DNA from: Mariprofundus micogutta | GTDB taxonomy: Bacteria; Pseudomonadota; Zetaproteobacteria; Mariprofundales; Mariprofundaceae | NCBI RefSeq assembly: GCF_001895085.1 | Contig: NZ_BDFD01000003.1 | Location: 40,001 to 104,000 of the forward strand | Length of the DNA: 64,000 nucleotides | Direction of reading: 5' to 3' | Part shown: piece by piece, positions 17,001-29,405 of the stretch | How positions within the stretch are numbered: the stretch's first letter is position 1 | Layout: every line of letters starts with the position of its first letter | Program-made: the position numbers and the translations under genes | The notes under the pieces: model-generated | What the model was told of the DNA's origin: nothing | Databases searched by the model: none | What the model saw: the letters and a program-made list of their open reading frames with translations, nothing else

Positions 17001-18280
17001 ATCTGTCCACAAACCTGTTTCATCGCAGATGTAAGGGTCCCTAACTGCGCTGGCCTGATCACGAATGGCGGCATGGTATACAGCAACTTCCCGAATGGGC
17101 GAAGCCATACCCCTTGTTCAATCAGCAGTCGTTGCACATTTGCCACATCAACTGACTCTTTCATCTCAAGCACACCGATAGCACCTTTAACTCGCACATC
17201 TGCGACAGAATCAAAGCCACGGCATGGCTCCAGCTCTTCTTTCAGCTGCACCTCAATATCCAACACACGTTGCTGCCATGCAGATGCAAGCAGGAGATCA
17301 ATACTGGCAACAGCTACCGCGCAGGCCAGGGGATTAGCCATAAATGTCGGCCCGTGCATGAGCACACCGGATTGTTCATCATTGCTATCGGCATGAATAC
17401 CCCCACAAACTGCAGCAGAACAAAGGGTTGCAGCCAGGCTCAGGTAACCACCGGTTAAGGCTTTACCGACACACATGATATCCGGATTGATGCCAGCCTG
17501 TTCACAGGCAAACATCGTGCCGGTGCGCCCAAAACCCGTGGCGATCTCATCGATTATCAACAGCACATCATACTCATCACACAACAAGCGAACCCGGCGC
17601 AGGAATTCAGGCGCATAAAAACGCATGCCGCCCGCCCCCTGGACGATGGGCTCAAGAATTACTGCAGCCAGTTCATGGTGGTGTGTTTTAATTCTGGATT
17701 CAAATGCGGCGATCTGTGATTCATCCCACTCATCATCGTTAGTTGCAGCGGGTCGGTCAGCGAACAATTGTTGAGCCAACACGCCTGAAAACAGATGATG
17801 CATGCCGGATTCTGGGTCACAGACACTCATCGCGCCAAAAGTGTCCCCATGATAACCCGACCGAATTGTCAGCAATCTGTGCTTTTCAGGGCAACTCTTC
17901 GCCTGCCAGTATTGCAGGGCCATCTTTATCGCCACTTCCACCGATACAGAGCCGGAATCGGAAAAGAACACATGAGACATATTGGCAGGCGCAAGAGAAA
18001 GTAGTCTTTTGGCAAGCTCTGCTGCCGGTTTATGTGTAAGCCCCCCAAACATAACATGCGACATTTTCGAAGACTGTTCAAGCAATGCAGCATTCAATTC
18101 AGGTACGTTATAACCGTGTATGGCACACCACCATGATGACATGCCATCAATCACACGAGTTCCATCTTCAAATTCCAGAAAAACGCCTTCTGCCCGTTTC
18201 ACCGGATAAACTGGCCCGGGATTGAGCATCGAAGCATAGGGGTGCCAAACATGCTGTGATTCGAAATCGAGCCAGCTCAT
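16997..18280 (-). CDS. bioA: Adenosylmethionine-8-amino-7-oxononanoate aminotransferase
   Basis: 427 residues, full length for BioA. This fold-type I PLP enzyme converts KAPA to DAPA with SAM as amino donor in biotin synthesis. Visible marks: MSSWWCAIHGYN near residue 47, substrate-site GYHGDTFGAMSV, DEIATGFGRTG around the PLP-binding Asp and the Schiff-base Lys in CVGKALTGGYL. Its start overlaps the holA stop by 4 bp (ATGA). No other biotin gene is in the window. Confidence 0.95.
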   Translation of the reverse strand: MSWLDFESQHVWHPYASMLNPGPVYPVKRAEGVFLEFEDGTRVIDGMSSWWCAIHGYNVPELNAALLEQSSKMSHVMFGGLTHKPAAELAKRLLSLAPANMSHVFFSDSGSVSVEVAIKMALQYWQAKSCPEKHRLLTIRSGYHGDTFGAMSVCDPESGMHHLFSGVLAQQLFADRPAATNDDEWDESQIAAFESRIKTHHHELAAVILEPIVQGAGGMRFYAPEFLRRVRLLCDEYDVLLIIDEIATGFGRTGTMFACEQAGINPDIMCVGKALTGGYLSLAATLCSAAVCGGIHADSNDEQSGVLMHGPTFMANPLACAVAVASIDLLLASAWQQRVLDIEVQLKEELEPCRGFDSVADVRVKGAIGVLEMKESVDVANVQRLLIEQGVWLRPFGKLLYTMPPFVIRPAQLGTLTSAMKQVCGQI

Positions 18281-19266
18281 ACGCTTAATCTACCCTGCTC
18301 AATCAGATCCAGAGTCAAACGCTCAATGACAGTGATATTATCTTCAACCGAGGCACCCTTGATCAGTTTTTCCGCATCAACAATGCGTTTAACCGCAAGT
18401 GACAACTCTGCTCCTGCCCAGGCTTTCGATTCAGCTCCGACCTTCGACCTTGCATCGCCAAACACCTTGGCCGCCATTAACGGGTTCCGATCTCCCTGTG
18501 AAGCAAACCAGCGATACATCAATAGCTGCTGCATACGTGTACCCAACCATGAAATCATCTGTACTTCGGCAACCTGCTGATTCCTCAGCAGATGCCGGGC
18601 CAGCCCGACTGCACGCGCTTCTCGCATCGCCACTGCATGGCACCATTCATCCAGAGCACCCGGTGCGCGTTCACCCAACAGCTCGGCCACAACATCCGCT
18701 CCGATCTCTGCACCCCTGCCATTATCATACCAGCTCAGGCGCTCAATCATCTGCCTGGCAGCAAGACGCATACCGCAAAGACTTTCAGCCATCCATAACA
18801 GCGCATCCTGTTTTACATCTAAACCGGCCTTAGAGATTTCACTCTCCAGCCAACGGGCAAAGCTGGATTCATCGGGTTTACCAAACTCACATTCCGCCAC
18901 ATCGGACTGCGCTTTCATCTTTTTATTCAGCGCTTTTTTCCAATCAATGCCGGGGGCACAGATAATCAGACGATTATCATCGAGCACAGCATTTGAAAGC
19001 CTTAACAGATGGTCGGTTTGCTTCGGATTGGCAGACTGTGCATTGCGAATCAGCGCATAACAGGTGGAAGGCCCGAACAACCCCTGATTTCTTGATGCTT
19101 CCTCGATTCTTGCCAGCTCATTAATATCTACACGCAGACGATGAGCCTGTTTATCACCTGCGGCCAGCAGTGCTTCTGCCGCTTCGAAGATAGCATCTTC
19201 ATCTTCTCCGTGCAGGTAATAGGCATTGTATTCGGGGGGAATCAGGCTATTTGGCCTCAGGCGCAT
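18277..19266 (-). CDS. holA: DNA polymerase III delta subunit
   Basis: 329 residues, matching HolA, the clamp-loader subunit that opens the beta sliding clamp. The N-terminal YYLHGEDEDAIFEAAEALL segment and the overall three-domain length fit the family. The lptE-holA order downstream of leuS is the standard proteobacterial arrangement and supports the call. It begins 25 bp after lptE. Confidence 0.93.
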   Translation of the reverse strand: MRLRPNSLIPPEYNAYYLHGEDEDAIFEAAEALLAAGDKQAHRLRVDINELARIEEASRNQGLFGPSTCYALIRNAQSANPKQTDHLLRLSNAVLDDNRLIICAPGIDWKKALNKKMKAQSDVAECEFGKPDESSFARWLESEISKAGLDVKQDALLWMAESLCGMRLAARQMIERLSWYDNGRGAEIGADVVAELLGERAPGALDEWCHAVAMREARAVGLARHLLRNQQVAEVQMISWLGTRMQQLLMYRWFASQGDRNPLMAAKVFGDARSKVGAESKAWAGAELSLAVKRIVDAEKLIKGASVEDNITVIERLTLDLIEQGRLSV

Positions 19267-19291
19267 ATTAAATCACCTTCAGTAGAAACAC

Positions 19292-19801
19292 TTAGAAACC
19301 CGAACGAAGACGCCCGAGCGCATCATTCACCCACTGCTTACGCAAATCTCGCAGCAAGCGCTCTTTTGATGCTTCGATACTTGCCGGCCCACCGGTCACA
19401 AAGACATCCCCACGCTGCAACAATATGCCGCTCTGCCAAACCCGCTGGCCAGAGCGCTGCACAAACAGGGAACCACTATAGGTCATCTGATACTGCGTCG
19501 CCACGCCTGCCGCATCATAAGCAGATGGAACAAAAGCCACCGGCTGAATATTCACATGTAATACTGCATGCGCATCGGCATCAACTACCTCTGCTGAATC
19601 CACCAGCGCAAAGCTCTCTGAAGACAGGCGATTTCTGAATATAGAGAGCGCCTTCTGCTTGTCACCGGAGACGTTGATTGTGACTGTTTTTATATCGGCA
19701 GGAATAGCGCCCGAAGACTCACCGTGACCAACCAGATGATAGCCGCAACCATTCAACAGCAGCGTCATCGCCAGCACAGCGGTCAGCAGGATATGTCTCA
19801 T
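19292..19801 (-). CDS. lptE: LPS-assembly lipoprotein LptE
   Basis: 169 residues with a lipoprotein signal (LLNGC, lipidated Cys at about 19) directly followed by GYHLVG, the usual LptE start. LptE plugs the LptD barrel and helps place LPS in the outer leaflet. It overlaps the leuS stop by 4 bp, as in many proteobacteria. Confidence 0.93.
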   Translation of the reverse strand: MRHILLTAVLAMTLLLNGCGYHLVGHGESSGAIPADIKTVTINVSGDKQKALSIFRNRLSSESFALVDSAEVVDADAHAVLHVNIQPVAFVPSAYDAAGVATQYQMTYSGSLFVQRSGQRVWQSGILLQRGDVFVTGGPASIEASKERLLRDLRKQWVNDALGRLRSGF

Positions 19802-22257
19802 TGCGGCTTCACTACAACATTAAGCAGGCGACCCGGTACCAGAATCACTTTGACGATCTGCATACCGTCCAGCCACTTATTGATTGAATCATCAGCCTGA
19901 GCTGCTGCCAATGCCTCATCCTGACCTGCATCTTTGGCAATGATGATTTCCCCACGCCTTTTACCCTGAATCTGCACAGCCAGTGTAATCTCATCCTGCA
20001 CCAGTGCCGCCTCATCCACTTCAGGCCAGCCTGCCACCACAGCAATCTCTGCCATACCGAGCCTCTCTGCCAATTCGCAGGCAAAATGAGGTACAAACGG
20101 GGCGAGCATGGTAGCCAGGGCCTCAACACCTTCACGATAGGCAGCTTTTCCACTCGTGCCTGCAGGCTTGTAATCCTGCAGGGCATTGGCCAACTCCATC
20201 AATGCGGCAATCGCCACATTAAATGCGAAACCATGTTCAAAAGCATGTGTCACACGCTGAATGGTTGCATGAATAGTACGGCGCACCTGTTTTACAGCTG
20301 CAGCTTCATCTTCACCCTCACATAGATCAAGCCGCTCCAGCAGGCGCCAGACACGCTTCAGGAAACGAAAACCGCCTTCTACGCCGGCATCATTCCATTC
20401 CAGTTCTTTCTCCGGTGGTGCAGCAAACAGTGTAAACAGGCGTGCAGTATCGGCACCGAAGTTTTCTATGATCGCCTTCGGATCCACGGTATTACCCTTG
20501 GACTTGGACATCTTGGTACCATCTTTAAGCACCATACCCTGTGTAAGCAGGTTCTTGAACGGCTCATCACCGCCCTGCTCGCTGGTAAACAGCCCTGCAT
20601 CACGCATCAGCTTATGATAAAAACGGGCATATAACAGATGCAGCACAGCATGCTCCACTCCGCCAATATACTGATCCACGGCGGCCCAACGATTCATCGC
20701 TTCGGCATCAACCATGGCCTGTTCATTGCGCGCAGATGTATAGCGATTCATGTACCAGGATGATTCCATGAAGGTATCAAAGGTATCGAGCTCACGTTCA
20801 GCAGCTTTGCCACACTTGGGACAGGTGGTATGCCTGAATTCATCACATTCATTCAACGGTGACGCACCACCGGTCGGCTGCAGATGGGTTGGCAGTATAA
20901 CAGGCAACTGATCATCCGGCACGGCCACTTCGCCACAATCCTGACAATGAATCACAGGGATCGGAGAGCCCCAGTAACGCTGACGCGAAACCAGCCAGTC
21001 CCTTAAGCGGTACTGTACCCGCTCACTGCCTTTATCATTTTCGCTCAACCACTCGATGATAGCTTGCTTCGCATCAGCTGAAGCCAGACCATCAAACTGA
21101 GCGGAATTGATCAGAATACCGGCTTCGGTGAAAGCCGCCGATTCTATATCCCAATCACCATCAGCAGGTTTAATCACCTGTTGAATTCGCAGGCCATATT
21201 TTCTGGCAAAGTCAAAATCACGCTCATCATGGGCTGGAACGCTCATCACAGCGCCTGTGCCGTACCCCATGAGTACGAAGTTCGCTACCCAGACCGGTAC
21301 CAGTTCGCCTGAAATCGGGTGAATCGCGTGAAAGCCGGTTGCCATACCTTTCTTTTCCATGGTTTCAACATCGGCTTCTTTGGTTGATATTCTACTGCAC
21401 TCGTCCAGAAAAACGGCAAGCTCAGGGTTGTTTTCTGCAGCCTTCTGCGCCAGTGGATGCGCCGCAGCAACGGCCATATAGGTCACGCCCATCAATGTAT
21501 CAGGACGGGTGGTGAAAATATCCAGTGTTTCATCCGAGCCTTCGATACCGAATGAGACCTCCGCACCGCTTGATTTACCAATCCAGTTGCGCTGCATACC
21601 AACCACTTTTTCCGGCCAACCGGTCAGCTTATCCAGATCAGCCAGCAGCTCCTCTGCATAATCGGTAATTCGAATAAACCACTGTTTCAGGTTCTTCTTG
21701 ATGACGGGCGTATCACAACGCCAGCAGACGCCATCCACCACTTGCTCATTGGCAAGCACTGTATGGCAGGGGTCACACCAGTTCACTTCGGCTTCAGCCT
21801 GATAGGCCAGGCCTTTTTCCATCAGACGTGTAAACATCCACTGTTCCCAGCGGTAATACTCGGGCCTGCATGTGGCAATCTCACGTGACCAGTCATACGA
21901 AAGTCCAAGGCGTTTAAGCTGGCTACGCATCTGATCGATATTGCTATAAGTCCATTCGGCTGGCGGACGGTGATGTTTGATCGCCGCATTTTCTGCTGGA
22001 AGTCCGAATGCATCCCAACCGATCGGATGTAATACATTAAAGCCGCGCATACGCTTATAACGCGCGACAGCATCACCGAGACAATAGTTGCGCACATGGC
22101 CCATATGAAGATTGCCGGAAGGATAAGGGAACATCACCAGGCAGTAGTAAGATTCACGATCATCATCATCGCGCGCAGCATCAATACCTGCCGCATCCCA
22201 TTTTTGCTGCCATTTAGCTTCAATCTGTTGTGCTTCGTAACGATCAGACACCTGCAA
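19798..22257 (-). CDS. leuS: Leucyl-tRNA synthetase
   Basis: 819 residues, class I enzyme. HMGH (HIGH motif) lies near residue 52, the CP1 editing domain has the TTRPDTLMG threonine-rich motif, and KMSKS is in GTKMSKSKGNTV near 575. Zinc-type CxxC clusters are visible (CDPCHT and CWRC; CQDC and CPKC). First gene of the leuS-lptE-holA-bioA group. Confidence 0.98.
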   Translation of the reverse strand: MQVSDRYEAQQIEAKWQQKWDAAGIDAARDDDDRESYYCLVMFPYPSGNLHMGHVRNYCLGDAVARYKRMRGFNVLHPIGWDAFGLPAENAAIKHHRPPAEWTYSNIDQMRSQLKRLGLSYDWSREIATCRPEYYRWEQWMFTRLMEKGLAYQAEAEVNWCDPCHTVLANEQVVDGVCWRCDTPVIKKNLKQWFIRITDYAEELLADLDKLTGWPEKVVGMQRNWIGKSSGAEVSFGIEGSDETLDIFTTRPDTLMGVTYMAVAAAHPLAQKAAENNPELAVFLDECSRISTKEADVETMEKKGMATGFHAIHPISGELVPVWVANFVLMGYGTGAVMSVPAHDERDFDFARKYGLRIQQVIKPADGDWDIESAAFTEAGILINSAQFDGLASADAKQAIIEWLSENDKGSERVQYRLRDWLVSRQRYWGSPIPVIHCQDCGEVAVPDDQLPVILPTHLQPTGGASPLNECDEFRHTTCPKCGKAAERELDTFDTFMESSWYMNRYTSARNEQAMVDAEAMNRWAAVDQYIGGVEHAVLHLLYARFYHKLMRDAGLFTSEQGGDEPFKNLLTQGMVLKDGTKMSKSKGNTVDPKAIIENFGADTARLFTLFAAPPEKELEWNDAGVEGGFRFLKRVWRLLERLDLCEGEDEAAAVKQVRRTIHATIQRVTHAFEHGFAFNVAIAALMELANALQDYKPAGTSGKAAYREGVEALATMLAPFVPHFACELAERLGMAEIAVVAGWPEVDEAALVQDEITLAVQIQGKRRGEIIIAKDAGQDEALAAAQADDSINKWLDGMQIVKVILVPGRLLNVVVKPQ

Positions 22258-22322
22258 ACACTCCCGGAAAGGCCTGTTATGACCTAAATAAACTCAAAGC
22301 CGGATGATGATGTCTGGAAGAA

Positions 22323-22357
22323 GGAAAGAAAAGGGGCAGTCCATCCGGACCGCCCCT
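22323..22357 (-). terminator. Rho-independent terminator of rpoH
   Basis: On the minus strand an 11-bp stem (AGGGGCGGTCC/GGACTGCCCCT, one G-U pair) with a GGAT loop is followed by TTTTCTTTCC. It lies just after the rpoH stop and isolates rpoH from leuS. Confidence 0.9.
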
Positions 22358-22383
22358 GAAATATAAACTAATGTATGCAGTTC

Positions 22384-23205
22384 TTAGTTTGCGACAGCCT
22401 GTTTCAACTTTTTCATCGCTCGTGCCTCAAGCTGGCGCACGCGTTCAATGGATACACCAAAAGCTTCAGACAGCTCCTTCAACGTTGCCGGCTCTTCTGC
22501 CAGATGGCGACGCTCGACAATCAAACGATCCCGATCTGCCAGGCTATTCAGAGCTTTGTACAACATACCCTTCTGATGATCTTCCCAGTTGGACTCAAGC
22601 ACAATCTGCTCAGGTGTCGCATCGTTACCCGGCAATGCATGCACAAGGGCTGAGCCCTCTTCACACTCGGCATCCAATGAAACATCACGCTGCAAAAATG
22701 CGCTCGCAGCCTCCTGATATTCGGCACCATTCATGCCGTAATCCGCGCCCACCTCATCAGCATGGCGCCCATCAATAGCGGCGATGGCATTTTTGGCTTT
22801 CTGCAAACCTGCAAACACACGCCGCTGCAGCTTGTTGGTGCCTAGCTTTACAATGCTCCATGAACGCAAAATAAAATCGTGAATAGATGCACGCACCCAC
22901 CACGATGCATAAGTCATCAGGCGAAAGCCACGATCCGGATCAAAACGTTTCACAGCATGCATCAGGCCCATCGTGCCTTCCTGAATCAGATCCATCTCCG
23001 GCAAACCAAAATGACGATACTCACGGGCAATCGCAGCTACTCCACCGAGATTAGCCACGACAAGCTGACGTGCAGCTTCACGATCTCCGTTGTCATGCCA
23101 GAGTCGGGACAGGCGATTCTCTTCCTCACGGTCGAGACGATCCACTTTCCGCACATCGCGCGAAAAGAGAGAAAGACTTGTCATTTCATGTGTTGCAGCT
23201 GTCAC
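22384..23205 (-). CDS. rpoH: Heat-shock sigma factor RpoH (sigma-32)
   Basis: 273 residues. Region 2 carries the core-binding and -10 contacts (DLIQEGTMGLMHAVKRFDPDRGFRLMTYASWWVRASIHDFI), and the following WSIVKLGT with KLQRRVF is the RpoH-type signature that separates it from RpoD/RpoS. Region 4 helix-turn-helix is at the C-terminus (LKELSEAFGVSIERVRQLEARAM). The start is GTG 23205, supported by AGAGGTGAT upstream. It is transcribed alone, between its own promoter with CIRCE and a strong terminator. It directs RNA polymerase to chaperone and protease genes after protein damage. Confidence 0.95.
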   Translation of the reverse strand: MTAATHEMTSLSLFSRDVRKVDRLDREEENRLSRLWHDNGDREAARQLVVANLGGVAAIAREYRHFGLPEMDLIQEGTMGLMHAVKRFDPDRGFRLMTYASWWVRASIHDFILRSWSIVKLGTNKLQRRVFAGLQKAKNAIAAIDGRHADEVGADYGMNGAEYQEAASAFLQRDVSLDAECEEGSALVHALPGNDATPEQIVLESNWEDHQKGMLYKALNSLADRDRLIVERRHLAEEPATLKELSEAFGVSIERVRQLEARAMKKLKQAVAN

Positions 23206-23237
23206 GTAATATCACCTCTAAAACTTGATTGTCTTCT

Positions 23238-23264
23238 TTAGCACTCAAGCTGTAAGAGTGCCAA
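23238..23264 (-). promoter_or_regulatory. CIRCE operator (HrcA binding site) upstream of rpoH
   Basis: Inverted repeat TTGGCACTC-N9-GAGTGCTAA on the minus strand, 17 of 18 arm bases matching the CIRCE consensus TTAGCACTC-N9-GAGTGCTAA with the exact 9-bp spacer. It sits 33 bp before the rpoH start and directly after the -10 box, the place where HrcA blocks initiation. hrcA itself is not in the window. Confidence 0.93.
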
Positions 23265-23291
23265 TTTAATGATTAAAACAGCGTTAAGCAA
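23264..23291 (-). promoter_or_regulatory. rpoH promoter
   Basis: Minus strand TTGCTT (23286-23291), 16-bp spacer, TTAAAT (23264-23269). The predicted start falls inside the CIRCE element, consistent with repression of a housekeeping-sigma promoter. Confidence 0.6.
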
Positions 23292-23309
23292 GTCTATTGC
23301 CAGTTTAAT

Positions 23310-23659
23310 TTATTGTCTCATAGCTCGATTCAAAGCTCGTTTAGCCTGAGATTTACGCTTATTAGCCACATCAGACACATGCTCTGCATCTTTAAAATTA
23401 TTAAATGCCAACTCAAGGGCAGAGCCATGCAACCAATCCATTACAATTACTATGTCATCCTTATTGGCGCTAACCACACCCCCAACATCTCCACTAAGAA
23501 TAGACATCCAATGCTTGCAGCTACTTCTATTTTCACCAGCCCGGCAGGTACAAATAACATTCAAATTGCTACCATCTAAAGTAAAAGTAACAGTATATGG
23601 AGTTTCTGAACTGCCTTGAACAAGGAACTTGATCATAGCGTTGTCCTGTGACTTCTTAT

Positions 23660-23663
<4 letters not shown>
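23310..23663 (-). CDS. Small SWIM-type zinc-finger protein
   Basis: 117 residues. CTC-X8-CKH near residues 38-50 fits the SWIM pattern CxCx(n)CxH, a zinc fold used in DNA or protein binding. The C-terminus is basic (NKRKSQAKRALNRAMRQ). No closer family is recognised. Its start overlaps the stop of the 243-residue gene by 4 bp, and the base composition is AT-rich like that gene, so both seem to have travelled together with the 3' part of ligA. Function unknown; DNA binding is only a guess. Confidence 0.75.
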
Positions 23664-27021
<3,358 letters not shown>

Positions 27022-27025
<4 letters not shown>

Positions 27026-27291
27026 ATCCCTACAGCATCCTGCCGACCAAGTTCAGTCAGTGATTTTTTTAGCTCGTCTTCTACCAGCCGGTGTTTGAAC
27101 AATACTCTGTTCTCAAACACCAGCACAGGCACATCCAGACCATAGGATACCATCAGTGTTTTATCCCGGTCCACATCTACCGTTTCCCATGTGCACAGCC
27201 CCTCATCAGCCAGAGTCGCAAGCACCGCCTTGGCATCGTCGCAAAGGCAGCAGACGCGCCGGCTCATTAACTGAAGATGAGGGATAGTCAT
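27022..27291 (-). CDS. Glutaredoxin-like protein (DUF836 family)
   Basis: 89 residues. CCLCDD near residues 14-19 gives the CxxC of small glutaredoxin-like DUF836 proteins, followed by VDVDRD and the cis-Pro strand DVPVLVF. Located between degP and the TlpA-like gene with a 7-bp gap and a 4-bp overlap. Likely a small thiol redox carrier. Confidence 0.85.
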
Positions 27292-27298
27292 AAGGCAG

Positions 27299-28714
27299 TT
27301 ATCTATCAGCCTTCGACTTCGGCAGCTTGATCAGGGCAAAGACCTGATCACCGCGACGATCCAACATCACACGCAGCACATCACCGGGTTTAAACTGGCC
27401 GGCCATTTTGGAGAAGCTCGCCATATTTTTAATATCGCTACCATTGATACGGTAAATCACATCACCGCGCTGAAGACCTGCACGTGATGCAGGCAGGCCC
27501 TGCTGGATCTGTGAAACCACAACACCTTTTTTAACCCTTGTTTGCAGGCGTGCCGCCAGATCCGAGGTCAGATTTTCGAGCACCATACCAAGCCGCACCT
27601 TGCTCACACCAGAGCTGCTGTTGCCGTTCTGAGCAGTCTGCTCATCCGGCATCGCCTCAACCTTCACGGTGATCACTTTGGCTTTACCATCACGGATAAT
27701 ACCGATCTTCACCTTATCTCCAGGTGCGTGACGCGCCACTTTGATCGGCAGATCATGCGCCTTACGAATCGGTGTACCATCGATAGAAACAATTACATCA
27801 CCGGCGCGGATACCAGCCTTGTCAGCTGCCGATCCGGCTTCAACCTGCGGCACCAGTGCACCATCACGTGATTTCAGACCCAGCGCTTTGGCTGTCTCCT
27901 TGTTGATATCAGCAATATGCACTCCCAGACGGGCGCGTGTCACATGTCCTTTCTCTTTCAACTCATCAAGAATCGGCTTGGCCAGATTAATCGGAATCGC
28001 AAAACCGATACCATTATTACCGCCGCTGCGCGAATAAATGGCCGTGTTGATACCGACCACTTCGCCTCTGGTATTGAATAGTGGACCACCGGAGTTACCC
28101 GGATTAATCGCTGCATCGGTCTGAATGAAATCATCGTACGGACCTGAGCCGATCACACGTCCCTTCGCCGATACAATACCTGCAGTCACTGTCTGGGACA
28201 GACCGAACGGATTACCGATTGCAACTGCCCAGTCACCTACACGCAAGGCTTCGGAGTTGCCTATTTTCACCTTTTTCAAACCCTTGGCTTTGATCTTCAG
28301 CAAGGCCACATCAAGTTTTGAATCCGCGCCAATAACTTTTGCTTCATGTTCTGTGCCGTCACGCATCTTCACGATCACTTCATCAGCACCATCAACCACA
28401 TGGTTATTGGTTACCACATAGCCATCAGCTGAAATAATGAAGCCGGTACCAAGAGAGTGTTTCTCCTGCTGCTGTTGAGGCATGTTGCGCAAAAAATCAT
28501 TAAAGAAATCGTTGAATGGTGAACCCTGCGGAAGCTGCATTCCCGGAGGCATGCCTTGCATTCTCTGTTTCGCATGCTGGGTGGTGCTTATATTTACTAC
28601 CGAATCAGCCTGTTCAGCCGCCAGATCTGCAAAACTCTCCGGCATCGCATGAGCGGAAGAAACCCACATCACTGCTGCCACAAACATTGGAACCATGACT
28701 CTAAAATAACTCAA
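27299..28714 (-). CDS. degP: Do-like periplasmic serine protease with two PDZ domains
   Basis: 471 residues with a signal peptide ending SAHA (about 23). The trypsin-fold catalytic triad is visible: His in TNNHVVDGA, Asp in SKLDVALLK, Ser in NPGNSGGPLF. Two PDZ domains follow (about 275-365 and 385-465). It fits the DegP/DegQ/MucD group that degrades or refolds damaged envelope proteins; I cannot separate the subtypes. The start is TTG 28714, with AAGGAG 6 nt upstream. It leads the degP-grx-tlpA-ligA gene run. Confidence 0.93.
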   Translation of the reverse strand: MSYFRVMVPMFVAAVMWVSSAHAMPESFADLAAEQADSVVNISTTQHAKQRMQGMPPGMQLPQGSPFNDFFNDFLRNMPQQQQEKHSLGTGFIISADGYVVTNNHVVDGADEVIVKMRDGTEHEAKVIGADSKLDVALLKIKAKGLKKVKIGNSEALRVGDWAVAIGNPFGLSQTVTAGIVSAKGRVIGSGPYDDFIQTDAAINPGNSGGPLFNTRGEVVGINTAIYSRSGGNNGIGFAIPINLAKPILDELKEKGHVTRARLGVHIADINKETAKALGLKSRDGALVPQVEAGSAADKAGIRAGDVIVSIDGTPIRKAHDLPIKVARHAPGDKVKIGIIRDGKAKVITVKVEAMPDEQTAQNGNSSSGVSKVRLGMVLENLTSDLAARLQTRVKKGVVVSQIQQGLPASRAGLQRGDVIYRINGSDIKNMASFSKMAGQFKPGDVLRVMLDRRGDQVFALIKLPKSKADR

Positions 28715-28803
28715 TCTGCACTCCTTGAAATGTAGTCAGGCCGCTTTTTAAGCAACCAAGATGAATAAAAGATGAAAATGATGTGTTAAAATCGAAATTG
28801 TTG

Positions 28804-29256
28804 TTAGCCGACCAGTGATTCAGCCTGCCGAATTACCTTGACCATTCTGATATCCAGACTGGTTTTCTTGCCTAAAGGCGAGACCATCTGCCAGGCAAAT
28901 GTGACAATCACAGCTGCCAAACCCGCAACAGCGGCCAACAGCTCAGCATGTGGCAAGCCTTGCTGCAGGGCAAACGAGCGCATAGCCAGCCCGACAAACA
29001 CAAAGGCCAGCATGGGTAATGCATACAGCTTAAATGAGACTTTCAGTAGCAGACTATCAGGCACTTCAAGCAACACCTGATCACCCACAGCAGCTGAAAC
29101 ACTGTTATTCACCTTCAACTCAATGGCGCGCTCAATCCATGATCCCATGGTTGAGCAGGAGGTTTTTCCAGCACAACCACCACATGCGGATGCTCTTTGT
29201 CCACGCACAAGCGCCTGATTTCCTTCCACTGCGATGACTTCAACCTGCTGTTCCAT
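28804..29256 (-). CDS. rseC: RseC/SoxR-reducing system family protein
   Basis: 150 residues from ATG 29256, which has GGAG 5 nt upstream; a longer ORF to 29319 lacks such a site. The N-terminal ACGGCAGKTSCS cysteine cluster and two membrane helices are typical of RseC, which in E. coli contributes to keeping SoxR reduced and to sigma-E control. The next gene, degP, is an envelope stress gene, in keeping with that. 29257-29405 is the divergent region to nadB; no clear promoter was picked. Confidence 0.87.
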   Translation of the reverse strand: MEQQVEVIAVEGNQALVRGQRASACGGCAGKTSCSTMGSWIERAIELKVNNSVSAAVGDQVLLEVPDSLLLKVSFKLYALPMLAFVFVGLAMRSFALQQGLPHAELLAAVAGLAAVIVTFAWQMVSPLGKKTSLDIRMVKVIRQAESLVG

Positions 29257-29405
29257 ATCACTCCGATACTCGCATTCTTTCACACGATCCACTGCTTCGT
29301 CAGAAGAAGCATGGCGCATATTACACTAATCTGATCTCGTCGCGCCATCCCCTGAGTATTTCAAATGGTTTCTAATCAACATTATACGGCTAGAGTTCGC
29401 TACAC

